Assembly: GCF_051400755.1 (NCBI RefSeq)
Contig: NZ_JBLFFL010000003.1
Span: 558,001-622,000 of the forward strand
DNA length: 64,000 nucleotides
Origin: Parapedobacter sp051400755
Lineage (GTDB): Bacteria > Bacteroidota > Bacteroidia > Sphingobacteriales > Sphingobacteriaceae
Reading direction: 5' to 3'
Positions 24,656 to 33,345 of the stretch are shown one piece after another (within the stretch, counting starts at the first letter, position 1; the number at the start of each line of letters is the position of its first letter). The translations under genes and the position numbers were made by a program. The notes under the pieces are model-generated. The model had not been told where the DNA came from and ran no database searches. It saw nothing but the letters and a program-made list of their open reading frames with translations.

Positions 24656-25705
24656 TTAAAATAAAGACCTTAGCCAAAGCTTCACAATCCTTCTTTTCTG
24701 TTTAAAATTTAACAATGATCGTTCAAAAAGTTCCTTTTTTGTCAACCATATCGCTGCCTGTTTTTTCGGCACGGTATTCATCACCAGGTCATACCAGCGG
24801 GCATAAAGCTCTTTTTCAAACCATGCAGTTGGCAACTTCCCCGAAATACGGTTTGCCGACTTTAATTCGGCTAATAACTCCAAAAAGTCTCCAATCGAAT
24901 AGTCGCTGAGTCTCCACCATAAAAGGGCATCGAAGAGGGGGCCATATTTCTGCGAATCAACTCCCAGCAAACTTAATTGTTCGTCCTTGATCTGGCGCAG
25001 TTGTATTATTGCCACGTCCCGCTTGGTCTGCGAACTATTTTCCGCATGTATACGATAATAAACCAGCGGTTCATTAAAGGTGTGGATATCATACTTGTCT
25101 GATAACCGCACAAAGAGATCATAATCCTCTGCAGGAGCCCGTTCCCGATACCCCCCCACCTGCACCGCCAGCTCCCTTCGATACATGACGCTGGAATTGA
25201 CAAAAATATTATTGAAGAAAAAGCGTACCTTCAACTCCCCGCCATGATACGGCCTGTGCAAAAGTTCACCGCTTACCTCACCCGCCTCATCCATCAGCAA
25301 TGCATTTCCTCCGCAAAGCACCACATTCGGGTGTTCTTCCAAAAACCGGTATTGTTTCTCCAAACGACCGGCAATCGAGATGTCGTCGCTGTCCAGAATG
25401 GCGACGTATTTACCGCGGGCGGCGGCCAATGTCGCCTGGCGGGCATAGGTTAGTCCCTTGTTTTCGGCTTGATCGTAAAACCTGATCCGGGGGTCGGGGT
25501 ACTGCCTGATGACAGCAGCTGTCTCGTCGGTAGACCCGTCATTGTAGATAATCAGTTCGAAATCCCCAAACGATTGGTCTAACACACTTTGGATAGATGC
25601 ACCGACAAAACGCTCCACATTGTAAGCCAGCATCAATACAGAAACCAACGGAATACCTTGATTTTCTTCTTGTTCCAACAGACCAGCAATTATAGACCAA
25701 TGCAA
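24656..25705 (-). CDS. GT2 family glycosyltransferase, start uncertain
   Basis: A GT-A fold inverting glycosyltransferase with the beginning GIPLVSVLMLAYNVERFVGA, the nucleotide site DFELIIYNDGSTDETA and the DxD metal motif AILDSDDISIAG, then the acceptor region PAEDYDLFVRLSDKY. About 345 residues. No ATG precedes the domain in this frame; the listed start is a TTG at 25705. An ATG with a good AAAGGA ribosome site at 25715 is in another frame and would need a one-base shift near the A-rich run around 25660 (see findings). It precedes the DUF268 gene. Confidence 0.85.
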   Translation of the reverse strand: MHWSIIAGLLEQEENQGIPLVSVLMLAYNVERFVGASIQSVLDQSFGDFELIIYNDGSTDETAAVIRQYPDPRIRFYDQAENKGLTYARQATLAAARGKYVAILDSDDISIAGRLEKQYRFLEEHPNVVLCGGNALLMDEAGEVSGELLHRPYHGGELKVRFFFNNIFVNSSVMYRRELAVQVGGYRERAPAEDYDLFVRLSDKYDIHTFNEPLVYYRIHAENSSQTKRDVAIIQLRQIKDEQLSLLGVDSQKYGPLFDALLWWRLSDYSIGDFLELLAELKSANRISGKLPTAWFEKELYARWYDLVMNTVPKKQAAIWLTKKELFERSLLNFKQKRRIVKLWLRSLF

Positions 25706-25730
25706 ATGTAGCCATTTTAATTCCTTTCCC

Positions 25731-25738
25731 TAAATTTG
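25731..25738 (+). promoter_or_regulatory. -7 box before the rightward GT pair
   Basis: TAAATTTG fits TAnnTTTG and ends 14 bases before the ATG at 25753. This would give a very short leader. Confidence 0.45.
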
Positions 25739-25752
25739 ATCTCTTGAATACG

Positions 25753-26487
25753 ATGGAAGTCCGCAAAAACAAGTACATTGCCTTTAGCCTTTGGGGAGAT
25801 GTTTCGCATTATACGCTGGGTGCTGTCCGTAATGCCGAGCTTGCACCGGCGATTTATCCAGGGTGGCATGTGGTGGTTTATTACGACCAAACGGTACCGA
25901 TGCCTATTCTGAATGCGTTGACCAACCGCGGCGTCCGGTTAATAGATATGTCGGAAAGTAAGATATACGGTCCATTTTGGCGTTTTTTAGCAAGTGATTT
26001 TCCAGATTGCGGACATGTGGTTTTCCGGGATACAGACTCCCGATTGACCAAACGGGAGTATAAGGCTGTTGAAGAATGGATCAAGGAAGACCGCATCCTT
26101 CATGTCATGCGGGACCACCCGTATCATGAGATTCCCTTCGGAGCAGACAGGCGTGCTATCCTTGCGGGCATGTGGGGGATAAAAGGTAATGTCATATCAA
26201 TGGACAAGGTTATCAAAGATTTCATACGAGGTAAGGAGTTTTACTACGGTATAGACCAAGCCTTTTTACAACAGATTTACACCGACTTTCAGCATTCCCA
26301 AACGCTCCACGATGAGTTTTTTGGCGGCAAACCGTTTCCAGAAAGACGTACCGAACACCAGTTCATCGGTGAGCGTATCGACGAATTCGAACAGCCGATG
26401 GGTGAAGATCGTGAAATCTTAAAAAACTTCCTTGAGCAACGCAAACCCTCATGGACCAAACGCTTAAAAAACATCTTCCGTAAATGA
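25753..26487 (+). CDS. Glycosyltransferase-like protein of unknown family
   Basis: A 244-residue protein from the ATG at 25753; an upstream TTG is also in frame. It begins KYIAFSLWGDVSHYTLGAVRN, and the centre has DCGHVVFRDTDSRLTKRE, a DxD-type motif like nucleotide-sugar binding sites, followed by GIKGNVISM and GIDQAFLQQIY. The pattern resembles GT-A proteins that read a fixed sugar donor, but I cannot name the family. The gene is cotranscribed with the GT2 gene downstream (ATGA overlap) and both run opposite to the rest of the cluster. Confidence 0.7.
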   Translation: MEVRKNKYIAFSLWGDVSHYTLGAVRNAELAPAIYPGWHVVVYYDQTVPMPILNALTNRGVRLIDMSESKIYGPFWRFLASDFPDCGHVVFRDTDSRLTKREYKAVEEWIKEDRILHVMRDHPYHEIPFGADRRAILAGMWGIKGNVISMDKVIKDFIRGKEFYYGIDQAFLQQIYTDFQHSQTLHDEFFGGKPFPERRTEHQFIGERIDEFEQPMGEDREILKNFLEQRKPSWTKRLKNIFRK

Positions 26488-27326
26488 GTGATCCGTTATT
26501 TTCCATCATCATCCCTACTTTCCAATCAGAACAGACGATCCACTCGTGCATAAGCAGTATATTGGACCAGACATTTGGGGATTTCGAAATCATTGTACAG
26601 GATGGGTTGTCTTCGGACAAAACAGCCAGTATCATACAGGCATGGGGAGATGACAGAATTAAACTGTTTTCCGAAAAAGACCGGGGTGTTTACGATGCGA
26701 TGAACAGCGCTCTGGATAGGGTTTCGGGCAGATGGATCTTATTCCTCGGCAGCGACGATCTTTTATTTGAGCGTTCCACTCTCGCATCCCTCAGCAACGT
26801 TGTACAAAAAACAGACGCCGATCTTGTTTACGGAAACGTCATCATATCGGGAGATAGCCATTGGATAAAAGATGGAACGATTTACAGGGGTGAGACGGAT
26901 TTGGCAACCCTGTTTGTCCAAAACTTAAGCCACCAATCCATCCTCTACCATCGCAGAATTTTTGAAGACGGTCTCCGATTCAAACTAATTTATCCAATTT
27001 GCGCGGATTTCGATCTCAATCTACGCTGTTTTGCGCATTACAAAACCGAATACACACCGCTAATAATGGCTGTTTTCACAACTGGGGGTATCAGTACCGT
27101 CGGTGTTGACGAACGATTCGAAAACGAAAAATGGGAAAATATCATCCGTTATTACCGGCACAAACTCAGCTCGCCCGCATTCATTGGCTATAAAGGGATC
27201 TTCAGAAAAACAGGAAAATTGCTGATCAGGAAAGGGGAGATCGGCCCCGGTATTTCAGCCATGATGGCATACCTCTATTTAAAGTTGGTAAAGCTTTTTA
27301 AAACCTCGGGAGCTCGCTGTCTTTAA
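26484..27326 (+). CDS. GT2 family glycosyltransferase
   Basis: A 280-residue GT2 enzyme: PLFSIIIPTFQSEQTIHSCI at the N-terminus, DFEIIVQDGLSSDKTA, the segment DRGVYDAMNSALDRVSGRW common to WcaA-like enzymes, and the DxD motif FLGSDDLLF. It overlaps the previous gene by 4 bases. Its 3' end overlaps the end of the convergent gene at 27298 by 29 bases. Confidence 0.93.
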   Translation: MSDPLFSIIIPTFQSEQTIHSCISSILDQTFGDFEIIVQDGLSSDKTASIIQAWGDDRIKLFSEKDRGVYDAMNSALDRVSGRWILFLGSDDLLFERSTLASLSNVVQKTDADLVYGNVIISGDSHWIKDGTIYRGETDLATLFVQNLSHQSILYHRRIFEDGLRFKLIYPICADFDLNLRCFAHYKTEYTPLIMAVFTTGGISTVGVDERFENEKWENIIRYYRHKLSSPAFIGYKGIFRKTGKLLIRKGEIGPGISAMMAYLYLKLVKLFKTSGARCL

Positions 27327-28329
27327 GAAAATCCACAATATGCGAAGCCACCGTATCTCCCCGTTGTTTAGACGGAAACAAGTAAGCCAGAATCGTTTTT
27401 TCCCTAATCCGTCTTTTTTCCGTCCGGGCCAACCATAAACGTATTGGTGTTAATATTTTCAACCTCAACCGGCTTAATGGCTTTATACGTCCATTTTTTT
27501 TGTATAATTTAATGGCCAGATAATATTTCCCCGTGATGACAAATCCTTCGTGATTCTTTTTATACAAGGCATGCATGTATGCTCTGGACAACTTCTCTTT
27601 AGGGATGAAATGATGGAATTTCAATGCTTCATCATAGTACAGCTCATATCCTCGAAGAATAAGGCGAAGGCAATATTCCGTATCTTCTGTAGTGAGGATG
27701 CTTGAATCGTCATGCATAAACAAAAAAGAAGGATATCGCTGATAAAACGCCCTGTACACGGCTGTTCTCGAACCTAAGCCGGCTCCCCATAAATACCCAC
27801 GCTTGGTAACATAACCGGTTTCGCTGCCCTGCTTGCCGACGGCATAGCCTTCACTGTATTCCGAAAACCAGTCCGGCAACACCACCCCTTCTTCGGTTAC
27901 GGGAATGCCCTGTCCACCGGCGGCACCGACTTCGGGATGAGTGTCTAGCAAGGTATACATCCGCTCGATGTACTGCGGGTCAAACCAATTGTCATCATCA
28001 CAAATCACAAAATAACGGTAACGCGCGTGCGTAATAGCGGTTTGCAATGCAAAATATTTGGCAGGCCTGTTTTCTTCAAAACAACGAAAAGGTACACGTG
28101 CTACCTGTTGTTTGTGCCATTCGCCTTGTACCACCGCCATCGAATCATCCGACGAATGATTATCCACGAAAATGACCTCCCAAGGAATCTCTTTAGGAAC
28201 CTGTTGTGCACTCAAGTGCTTGATCGTTTCGGGCAATTTAGAGGCTCCATTATGGGTACACAAGACAACAGAAATTCCGTTACCTAAATGTTGATCGTAC
28301 CCCGTTATTTCCCTTTCAGGTGTTTCCAT
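27298..28329 (-). CDS. GT2 family glycosyltransferase
   Basis: A 343-residue GT2 enzyme with ISVVLCTHNGASKLPETIKHL, VIFVDNHSSDDSMAV and the metal motif FVICDDDNWFDPQYIERM. The acceptor side has DDSSILTTEDTEYCLRL. It starts 25 bases before the end of the GT2 gene upstream, so it belongs to the leftward transcript, and its end overlaps the convergent gene at 26484-27326. Confidence 0.93.
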   Translation of the reverse strand: METPEREITGYDQHLGNGISVVLCTHNGASKLPETIKHLSAQQVPKEIPWEVIFVDNHSSDDSMAVVQGEWHKQQVARVPFRCFEENRPAKYFALQTAITHARYRYFVICDDDNWFDPQYIERMYTLLDTHPEVGAAGGQGIPVTEEGVVLPDWFSEYSEGYAVGKQGSETGYVTKRGYLWGAGLGSRTAVYRAFYQRYPSFLFMHDDSSILTTEDTEYCLRLILRGYELYYDEALKFHHFIPKEKLSRAYMHALYKKNHEGFVITGKYYLAIKLYKKNGRIKPLSRLRLKILTPIRLWLARTEKRRIREKTILAYLFPSKQRGDTVASHIVDFLKDSELPRF

Positions 28330-29225
28330 GCTGCACTTAGCCAGATTTTGTAAAACAACGTTTTTGATGTCAACGGATTTTTGAACATGCGTACGATTTC
28401 TTGCCTTGTCGCGGGATTAATCGCGTTCCTGACCGGCCAAAATTCCTTGAAATTCTTCTTATATGCACGTTCATAACGCGGTTTATCAATGAGATCACCG
28501 ATGTACATCCCGTTCAGGATGGACAGACCCTCCACAAAGTTCAAGCCGCTACCGTAGGCGCCGGTACTCACATCCGCTTGGTGTTTTCGGAAGTAGTTCA
28601 ACAAACGGCCGTTGACACACACGGTTCCTGTTTTAGATAACGCGATCCAAAATACCCAATCGCCGCTGAACTTATAATTCAGAAAATCCTTTGAAATGAA
28701 TTCAAAATGCTTCCGCCTCCAAATGGCCATGCTCACATTAAATATTGCGGGGTTCGGACACAGGTACGTGCGGATAAATTTATCCCCTTCCACCATCTCG
28801 ACAAGTTGATGGTGTGACGATTGCCATTTGATTTCGTTTCCCTTCACACAATAAGACTGGCAATAGCTGATTACACAACGGTCATCCTGCTGTATGCCCT
28901 CCACTAAATGATGCAAAAAGGTTGGCTCACACCAATCATCGCTCTCGGCAATCCAGACAAACTCTCCTTTGGCTAATTCGATGCCTTTTATCCATTGTTT
29001 AAATGGACTACCGGAATTCCGCTCGTTGATTACCACATGCGACACCTGAGGATAATCCCTGTATTTTTCGATAATCGTGCGACTACCGTCTGAAGAACAG
29101 TCGTCTAACAGGATGATTTCAAACAGTGTATAGGTTTGGTCCAACACCGAGCGGATGCGTTGTTCCAGAAATGCTCCGTGATTGTAGTTGGGTATCACAA
29201 CGGACACTAACCCCTTATTGTTCAT
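28305..29225 (-). CDS. GT2 family glycosyltransferase
   Basis: A 306-residue GT2 enzyme: LVSVVIPNYNHGAFLEQRI, LFEIILLDDCSSDGSR, DxD motif FVWIAESDDWCEPTF, then a C-terminal region with FSGDWVFWIALSKTG. Sixteen bases downstream of the neighbouring GT2 gene; overlaps the following one by 25 bases. Confidence 0.93.
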   Translation of the reverse strand: MNNKGLVSVVIPNYNHGAFLEQRIRSVLDQTYTLFEIILLDDCSSDGSRTIIEKYRDYPQVSHVVINERNSGSPFKQWIKGIELAKGEFVWIAESDDWCEPTFLHHLVEGIQQDDRCVISYCQSYCVKGNEIKWQSSHHQLVEMVEGDKFIRTYLCPNPAIFNVSMAIWRRKHFEFISKDFLNYKFSGDWVFWIALSKTGTVCVNGRLLNYFRKHQADVSTGAYGSGLNFVEGLSILNGMYIGDLIDKPRYERAYKKNFKEFWPVRNAINPATRQEIVRMFKNPLTSKTLFYKIWLSAAWKHLKGK

Positions 29226-29241
29226 TCGCTTTTGTTTGACA

Positions 29242-30015
29242 TTACGATGCGTACCCCGGCTCCCGATACGCCAATTTTTCCTTCACCGTCTCCCGATAAA
29301 TCATTTCATTGGGTTCGAAATTACCCCGGGAGTTCAGCGGATGGAAAATGTGATAGCCGACGGCAGCCCATTTCAGGCGTTTTTTCTGTATGCCTGCGTT
29401 AATCAACCGTTCCGCAAATTCATAGTCCTCCCAGCCCCAGCCCTCAAAACCGTTGTAATATCCGTTCACTTTCTTGTAGTCATCCAGCCAAAAAGCCAAG
29501 TTACAGCCCTTTACATTATCAGAGCTTTGCGGATTTGTTTTGAAGAGGCCGGATAGCGGCGGAAACCTGATGGCGTTGAAGCGAGTATGCATGCCTGCTG
29601 TCAACGCATGAAAATCCAATTGCTTTGATTCCAAGATTTCCGTTGATTTTCGCGCGCCGATCATCGCCCGGCTCCCTTGCACGAAGTACCCGCGCTCGGC
29701 GGCTTTCAAATGATCCTTCACAAAATGCTTGTGCAGGATGATGTCGCCGTCTATCTCGATGATATAGGGGCTGGTCGCCTGCCGGATCGCCTTGTTGAGG
29801 ATGATGCTCTTGCGAAACCCCTCGTCTTCGTGCCATACATGTTTGATCGGCAATCGGCCGGCGAACCGGCCAATGAGCTCGCCCGTACGGTCATCCGAGC
29901 CATCATCGGCGATGAGCACTTCATCCGGTTGCTGGCTTTGGCGCACGACACTCCTCAACACCAGATCCAACGCCTCGGGCCAGTTGTACGTGGAAATCAA
30001 CAATGCAATATTCAT
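29242..30015 (-). CDS. GT2 glycosyltransferase with galactosyltransferase-type C-terminal domain
   Basis: A 257-residue enzyme: IALLISTYNWPEALDLVL, DEVLIADDGSDDRTGEL, metal motif IIEIDGDIILHKHF, and a C-terminal module NVKGCNLAFWLDDY then GFEGWGWEDYEFAERL, as in chondroitin-polymerase-like and beta-1,4-galactosyltransferase (Glyco_transf_7C) proteins. The sugar is not known. It resembles the gene at 32348-33163 in layout. Confidence 0.93.
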   Translation of the reverse strand: MNIALLISTYNWPEALDLVLRSVVRQSQQPDEVLIADDGSDDRTGELIGRFAGRLPIKHVWHEDEGFRKSIILNKAIRQATSPYIIEIDGDIILHKHFVKDHLKAAERGYFVQGSRAMIGARKSTEILESKQLDFHALTAGMHTRFNAIRFPPLSGLFKTNPQSSDNVKGCNLAFWLDDYKKVNGYYNGFEGWGWEDYEFAERLINAGIQKKRLKWAAVGYHIFHPLNSRGNFEPNEMIYRETVKEKLAYREPGYAS

Positions 30016-30084
30016 GTATCTTATCCGTTCAGACAGTTACTGAAATAACGAACGAAATGCCGCTTTCGTTACATCAGTCAACTA

Positions 30085-30852
30085 TTATTCCAATAATCCC
30101 AAAAAAGCAAGCAACTTGTTGTACGGCTTGGACCACGTGCGATGGATGCGTAATGGTCCCCCTAGCGTCCGCTTGAAAAACCCGGCATGCCGCTTATTAA
30201 GTAAATCGTTTATCTGCCGTTTTAATTTGCGGGTCCGTATCCTTTTGGAATTGGGCCTGATCCGGTATTGATAGCCTACGATCGGCAGTTTTACCACATC
30301 GCCGCCATCCTTTAGCATGGCGATCCAAAAATCCCAATCTTCCCTTCCTTTCATTTCCCCGCAATAGCCGCCCGCCACCGCCCAGTCCGACTTCCGATAC
30401 AAGGCGCTCACGTGCAGGATGTTTTTGCGTGCAAGTAAGTTGATGTCAAAGTCCGGCAACTTACGCGGACCGGCTTTGTCACCGAAAAACTCGCCCTCGG
30501 CGGTCACCACTTTCACCTCGGGTCGGCCTTCCAACACCTTCACGGCTTCCTCGATAAAGGTGGCGCATATCCGGTCATCGCCATCCAGCGGCAATATATA
30601 TGCCCCGCGCGCATAGCTGATACCATGATTACGGGCTACCGAGACGCCCTGGTTTTCCTGCCGCAGAAATGACACCTGCTCAAAACGCTCCGCATAGCCC
30701 TTGGCAATTACGCCCGAATCGTCCGTCGAGCCATCATCTACCAGGATGATCTCCGTAGCCAAATAGGTCGATTCCAACGCCCATTCAATGGTTTGGACCA
30801 AGAATTCCTGCATGTTGTAAAACGGAATGATGACGGACACCAATGGGATCAT
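30085..30852 (-). CDS. GT2 family glycosyltransferase
   Basis: A 255-residue GT2 enzyme: LVSVIIPFYNMQEFLVQTI, ATEIILVDDGSTDDSG, DxD motif ILPLDGDDRICATF and MKGREDWDFWIAMLKDGG. The C-terminus is basic and may touch the membrane. Ten bases after the gene at 30863. Confidence 0.94.
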   Translation of the reverse strand: MIPLVSVIIPFYNMQEFLVQTIEWALESTYLATEIILVDDGSTDDSGVIAKGYAERFEQVSFLRQENQGVSVARNHGISYARGAYILPLDGDDRICATFIEEAVKVLEGRPEVKVVTAEGEFFGDKAGPRKLPDFDINLLARKNILHVSALYRKSDWAVAGGYCGEMKGREDWDFWIAMLKDGGDVVKLPIVGYQYRIRPNSKRIRTRKLKRQINDLLNKRHAGFFKRTLGGPLRIHRTWSKPYNKLLAFLGLLE

Positions 30853-30862
30853 AAGCAGGTGG

Positions 30863-31603
30863 TTATATTTTATCCCTCCTTTTCAGGAGCTTCAGCCAAT
30901 AGTATTTAAGCGGGTTGGTATATTTCAATTGCTTCCAGGGCCTGCTGCCGTGTGGCTTGTGTAACACAGGGGTGCCGTACAGCAAATAATTTTTAAATCC
31001 CATTTCCGTAGCCTGATACGAGATAAACGTATCAAACCAGTCCTTGGTTTCTTTCAACTCGGCAAAATCGTATTTCCGTAAGAAGTCGATCGATATCAGC
31101 GTGCAGCAAAAGCTAAGGCTCTTTTTGGTTTCCATGCTGCGGCCTCCGGTGGGCAGGTTTTTGAATCGCAGATAGGGAAAGTTGACCTTCCCTTGCTCAT
31201 CTACCGTAATGGCGCCCCCAAGACCTAAATTAGGGTGTTGGCGAGCGTGTTCAAGCAGCTGATCGAACGTATCGGTCCTGACCACGACATCCGATTCGAC
31301 AATGATCAGGGGTCGCTTTTCGCGCAACGCCCATCGCTGGGCATCCTGAAGCACCAGTCGGTAGTTTGGCGAAGGGTGGCTGGTCATCTCTTCGAGGTGG
31401 AACAGCTCGTATCCGTATAGCGCCTTATGTTGTTCGAGTGCCGCCTTTGTCTCGGCGGAACTGAAGTCGTTATATACCAAATGGCGGACAGCTGTTGCGC
31501 TGGCGTGGACAGCCTTGATGGTCTCCAGCGTCTGTTCGATGGAGTCCTTCACCGGCGTGATCACAATGGCCTTAATGATGCCGCTTTTCTCGATATTATC
31601 CAT
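30863..31603 (-). CDS. GT2-like glycosyltransferase
   Basis: A 246-residue protein: AIVITPVKDSIEQTLETIKA, VRHLVYNDFSSAETKAAL and PLIIVESDVVVRTDTFDQLL (ExD in the place of DxD) suggest a GT-A fold related to GT2. It starts 8 bases before the end of the DUF616 gene. The C-terminus (WLKLLKRRDKI) is basic. Confidence 0.8.
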   Translation of the reverse strand: MDNIEKSGIIKAIVITPVKDSIEQTLETIKAVHASATAVRHLVYNDFSSAETKAALEQHKALYGYELFHLEEMTSHPSPNYRLVLQDAQRWALREKRPLIIVESDVVVRTDTFDQLLEHARQHPNLGLGGAITVDEQGKVNFPYLRFKNLPTGGRSMETKKSLSFCCTLISIDFLRKYDFAELKETKDWFDTFISYQATEMGFKNYLLYGTPVLHKPHGSRPWKQLKYTNPLKYYWLKLLKRRDKI

Positions 31604-32351
31604 TCCTTTTTACTAATCCCAGAAGGCTTTTCAAGCGAAATTTCAGTAGCTTAGACGACCAGTCCTTCCGGTGGGCGCCCAGCATGTAAAAATACCCATT
31701 CCCCCGGCGTGAATCTCCGGGAATCACCTGATAAGTAAGCTGGTTTTTCCACATCGCATAGTCAAAGCTTAGCTGGTCCCGCCTGCTGTAGTGCTTCACC
31801 ATGTACCACCAATCTTCCATCGCGCTTATCAATTGCGGGTCATGGTGCTTCCGCAGCAATACGCCCGAATACACCAATCCATTATGCTCGGGATAGCCCT
31901 CAGCCCTCAGAAATGCCATCTGCCGCTCCATCACCTCAGGATCGTCTTTGTACACACCGCGTTCTTCTGCTAGCTGCTTGATGGCCGCGTACTCCACATA
32001 TACACAGTCCCTTGCATCGCGTGTATTCTGGTTATGGTCAAAACACGCGATGACACCGTCGGACAGCACAGTCTCCACCAGCTGGTCCACATTGCCGATG
32101 ACTAAAAAATTGCCATCGATGAAAATGCTGATCTCATACTCCGCTAAAAACAGGTGTGGATTGATCTTCACATACCGGCTGCTCCGTACGTTGTCCCCAG
32201 CAACCGGCGGTTCGACCAACACCACCTGCCAGGGGGCAGCCTGTAGCTGCTTATTATCGGTAAAACAGATAAAATCCCATCCCGCTAGCTGCTTCTGGGG
32301 AAGCAGGCCTTCATAATCTCCAAATATGGCCGTGTAGATGACGTTCTTCAA
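31596..32351 (-). CDS. DUF616 family protein (putative glycosyltransferase)
   Basis: A 251-residue protein that matches DUF616: NVIYTAIFGDYEGLLPQ at the start, WDFICFTDNKQLQ, RSSRYVKINPHLFLAEYEIS and IFIDGNFLVIGNVDQL. Relatives in plants (TOD1, MUCI70) are glycosyltransferase-like enzymes. It overlaps both neighbours (4 bases with the gene upstream, 8 with the one downstream), so it works within the glycan operon. Confidence 0.82.
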   Translation of the reverse strand: MKNVIYTAIFGDYEGLLPQKQLAGWDFICFTDNKQLQAAPWQVVLVEPPVAGDNVRSSRYVKINPHLFLAEYEISIFIDGNFLVIGNVDQLVETVLSDGVIACFDHNQNTRDARDCVYVEYAAIKQLAEERGVYKDDPEVMERQMAFLRAEGYPEHNGLVYSGVLLRKHHDPQLISAMEDWWYMVKHYSRRDQLSFDYAMWKNQLTYQVIPGDSRRGNGYFYMLGAHRKDWSSKLLKFRLKSLLGLVKRNG

Positions 32352-33163
32352 GATGATAGTTTTTCAATCCCATTCAGGCAACGATACTGCCCGGATGCCT
32401 GCTTCTCACGGAGCAGTGCCACGTTTTCTTCCCTCGATGTCCAGCTTTCTGCATGGTATAGGTGGTACTGGATGGCGAAATGTTTGACCGAAACCACCTG
32501 ATATCCCAACCCTTGAAAGCGCCAAACAAGATCATCATCTTCACCGACAGCTGGGCGCACATAATCTTCATCAAATCCGTTAATCGCTAATATCGCAGCT
32601 TTATAGCACGAAAAGTTGCATCCTTTTATCGAACTGATTCCGAAACGGCATATAGCGGCCTTCGTCACGTTGTTCAATGGAAAGTACAATCCCTCTTCCG
32701 CAAATTTAGCGCCATCCTTTTGCATCCGGGCCATTTGCCAAACCAATCCTTGCTGGAAGCGGGGCAACGGCGTATGCCGCAGCTTTTCACTATATAAGGG
32801 TCCGAGTTTAACCCGTTTTCCGGCCAGGATATGAACGGGGTGCGACAGCCGAAGGTGGTTCTGGATAAAACGGGTGTGCGGCACGCAATCGCCGTCGATA
32901 AAAATCAGGTATTCATACGAAGCGGCCACAATTGCCCGGTTCAAGGCCTTGTTTTTTTGCCAACCTTGGTCCGCCTGCGTCAAATGGACGATATTGAGTT
33001 TACCGCTGTCGTAGTTTAAAAGGAAATCGCGCATTTCTGGACTATCCCCGTCTTCGGAGACAATGATTTCATCGGGAAGTACCGTTTGAAAATGTAGGGC
33101 ATCAAGAACTGTTTTCAGGAATAGGGCGTTCTTGTACACCGAAATGATTAGGCTGATATTCAT
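32348..33163 (-). CDS. GT2 glycosyltransferase with galactosyltransferase-type C-terminal domain
   Basis: A 271-residue enzyme: ISLIISVYKNALFLKTVL, DEIIVSEDGDSPEMRDFL, metal motif LIFIDGDCVPHTRFI, and the C-terminal ISSIKGCNFSCYKAAI then VGEDDDLVWRFQGLGY. It has the same architecture as the protein at 29242-30015. Four-base overlap with DUF616 downstream. Confidence 0.93.
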   Translation of the reverse strand: MNISLIISVYKNALFLKTVLDALHFQTVLPDEIIVSEDGDSPEMRDFLLNYDSGKLNIVHLTQADQGWQKNKALNRAIVAASYEYLIFIDGDCVPHTRFIQNHLRLSHPVHILAGKRVKLGPLYSEKLRHTPLPRFQQGLVWQMARMQKDGAKFAEEGLYFPLNNVTKAAICRFGISSIKGCNFSCYKAAILAINGFDEDYVRPAVGEDDDLVWRFQGLGYQVVSVKHFAIQYHLYHAESWTSREENVALLREKQASGQYRCLNGIEKLSS

Positions 33164-33304
33164 GAAGGAATTCCCATTGTTGATTGATTGCTATTTGCAA
33201 GGGCAAACTTAGATAAAAGGAACGGCAAATACAATTCGGGGCGGCGGATCCGTCGAAGCCGCTCCGGCTGGGCTGCCCCCGACGGTATCCTTTTTGGGGC
33301 ACTG

Positions 33305-33339
33305 GGAACCAAGGCGTGAGGGCCCGAACGCTTGGTTCC
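33305..33339. other. Stem-loop in the gap between GT genes
   Basis: GGAACCAAG (33305-33313) pairs exactly with CTTGGTTCC (33331-33339); CGT and ACG extend the stem inside after one bulged G. No T-run follows on either strand. It lies in the only long gap (33164-33345) of the leftward glycan operon and might be a processing or partial termination site. Confidence 0.5.
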
Positions 33340-33345
33340 ACTGCT

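Noticed and set aside
33305..33339. Stem-loop considered as a rho-independent terminator
   Set aside because: No T-run follows the stem on either strand, so it is listed only as a structure.
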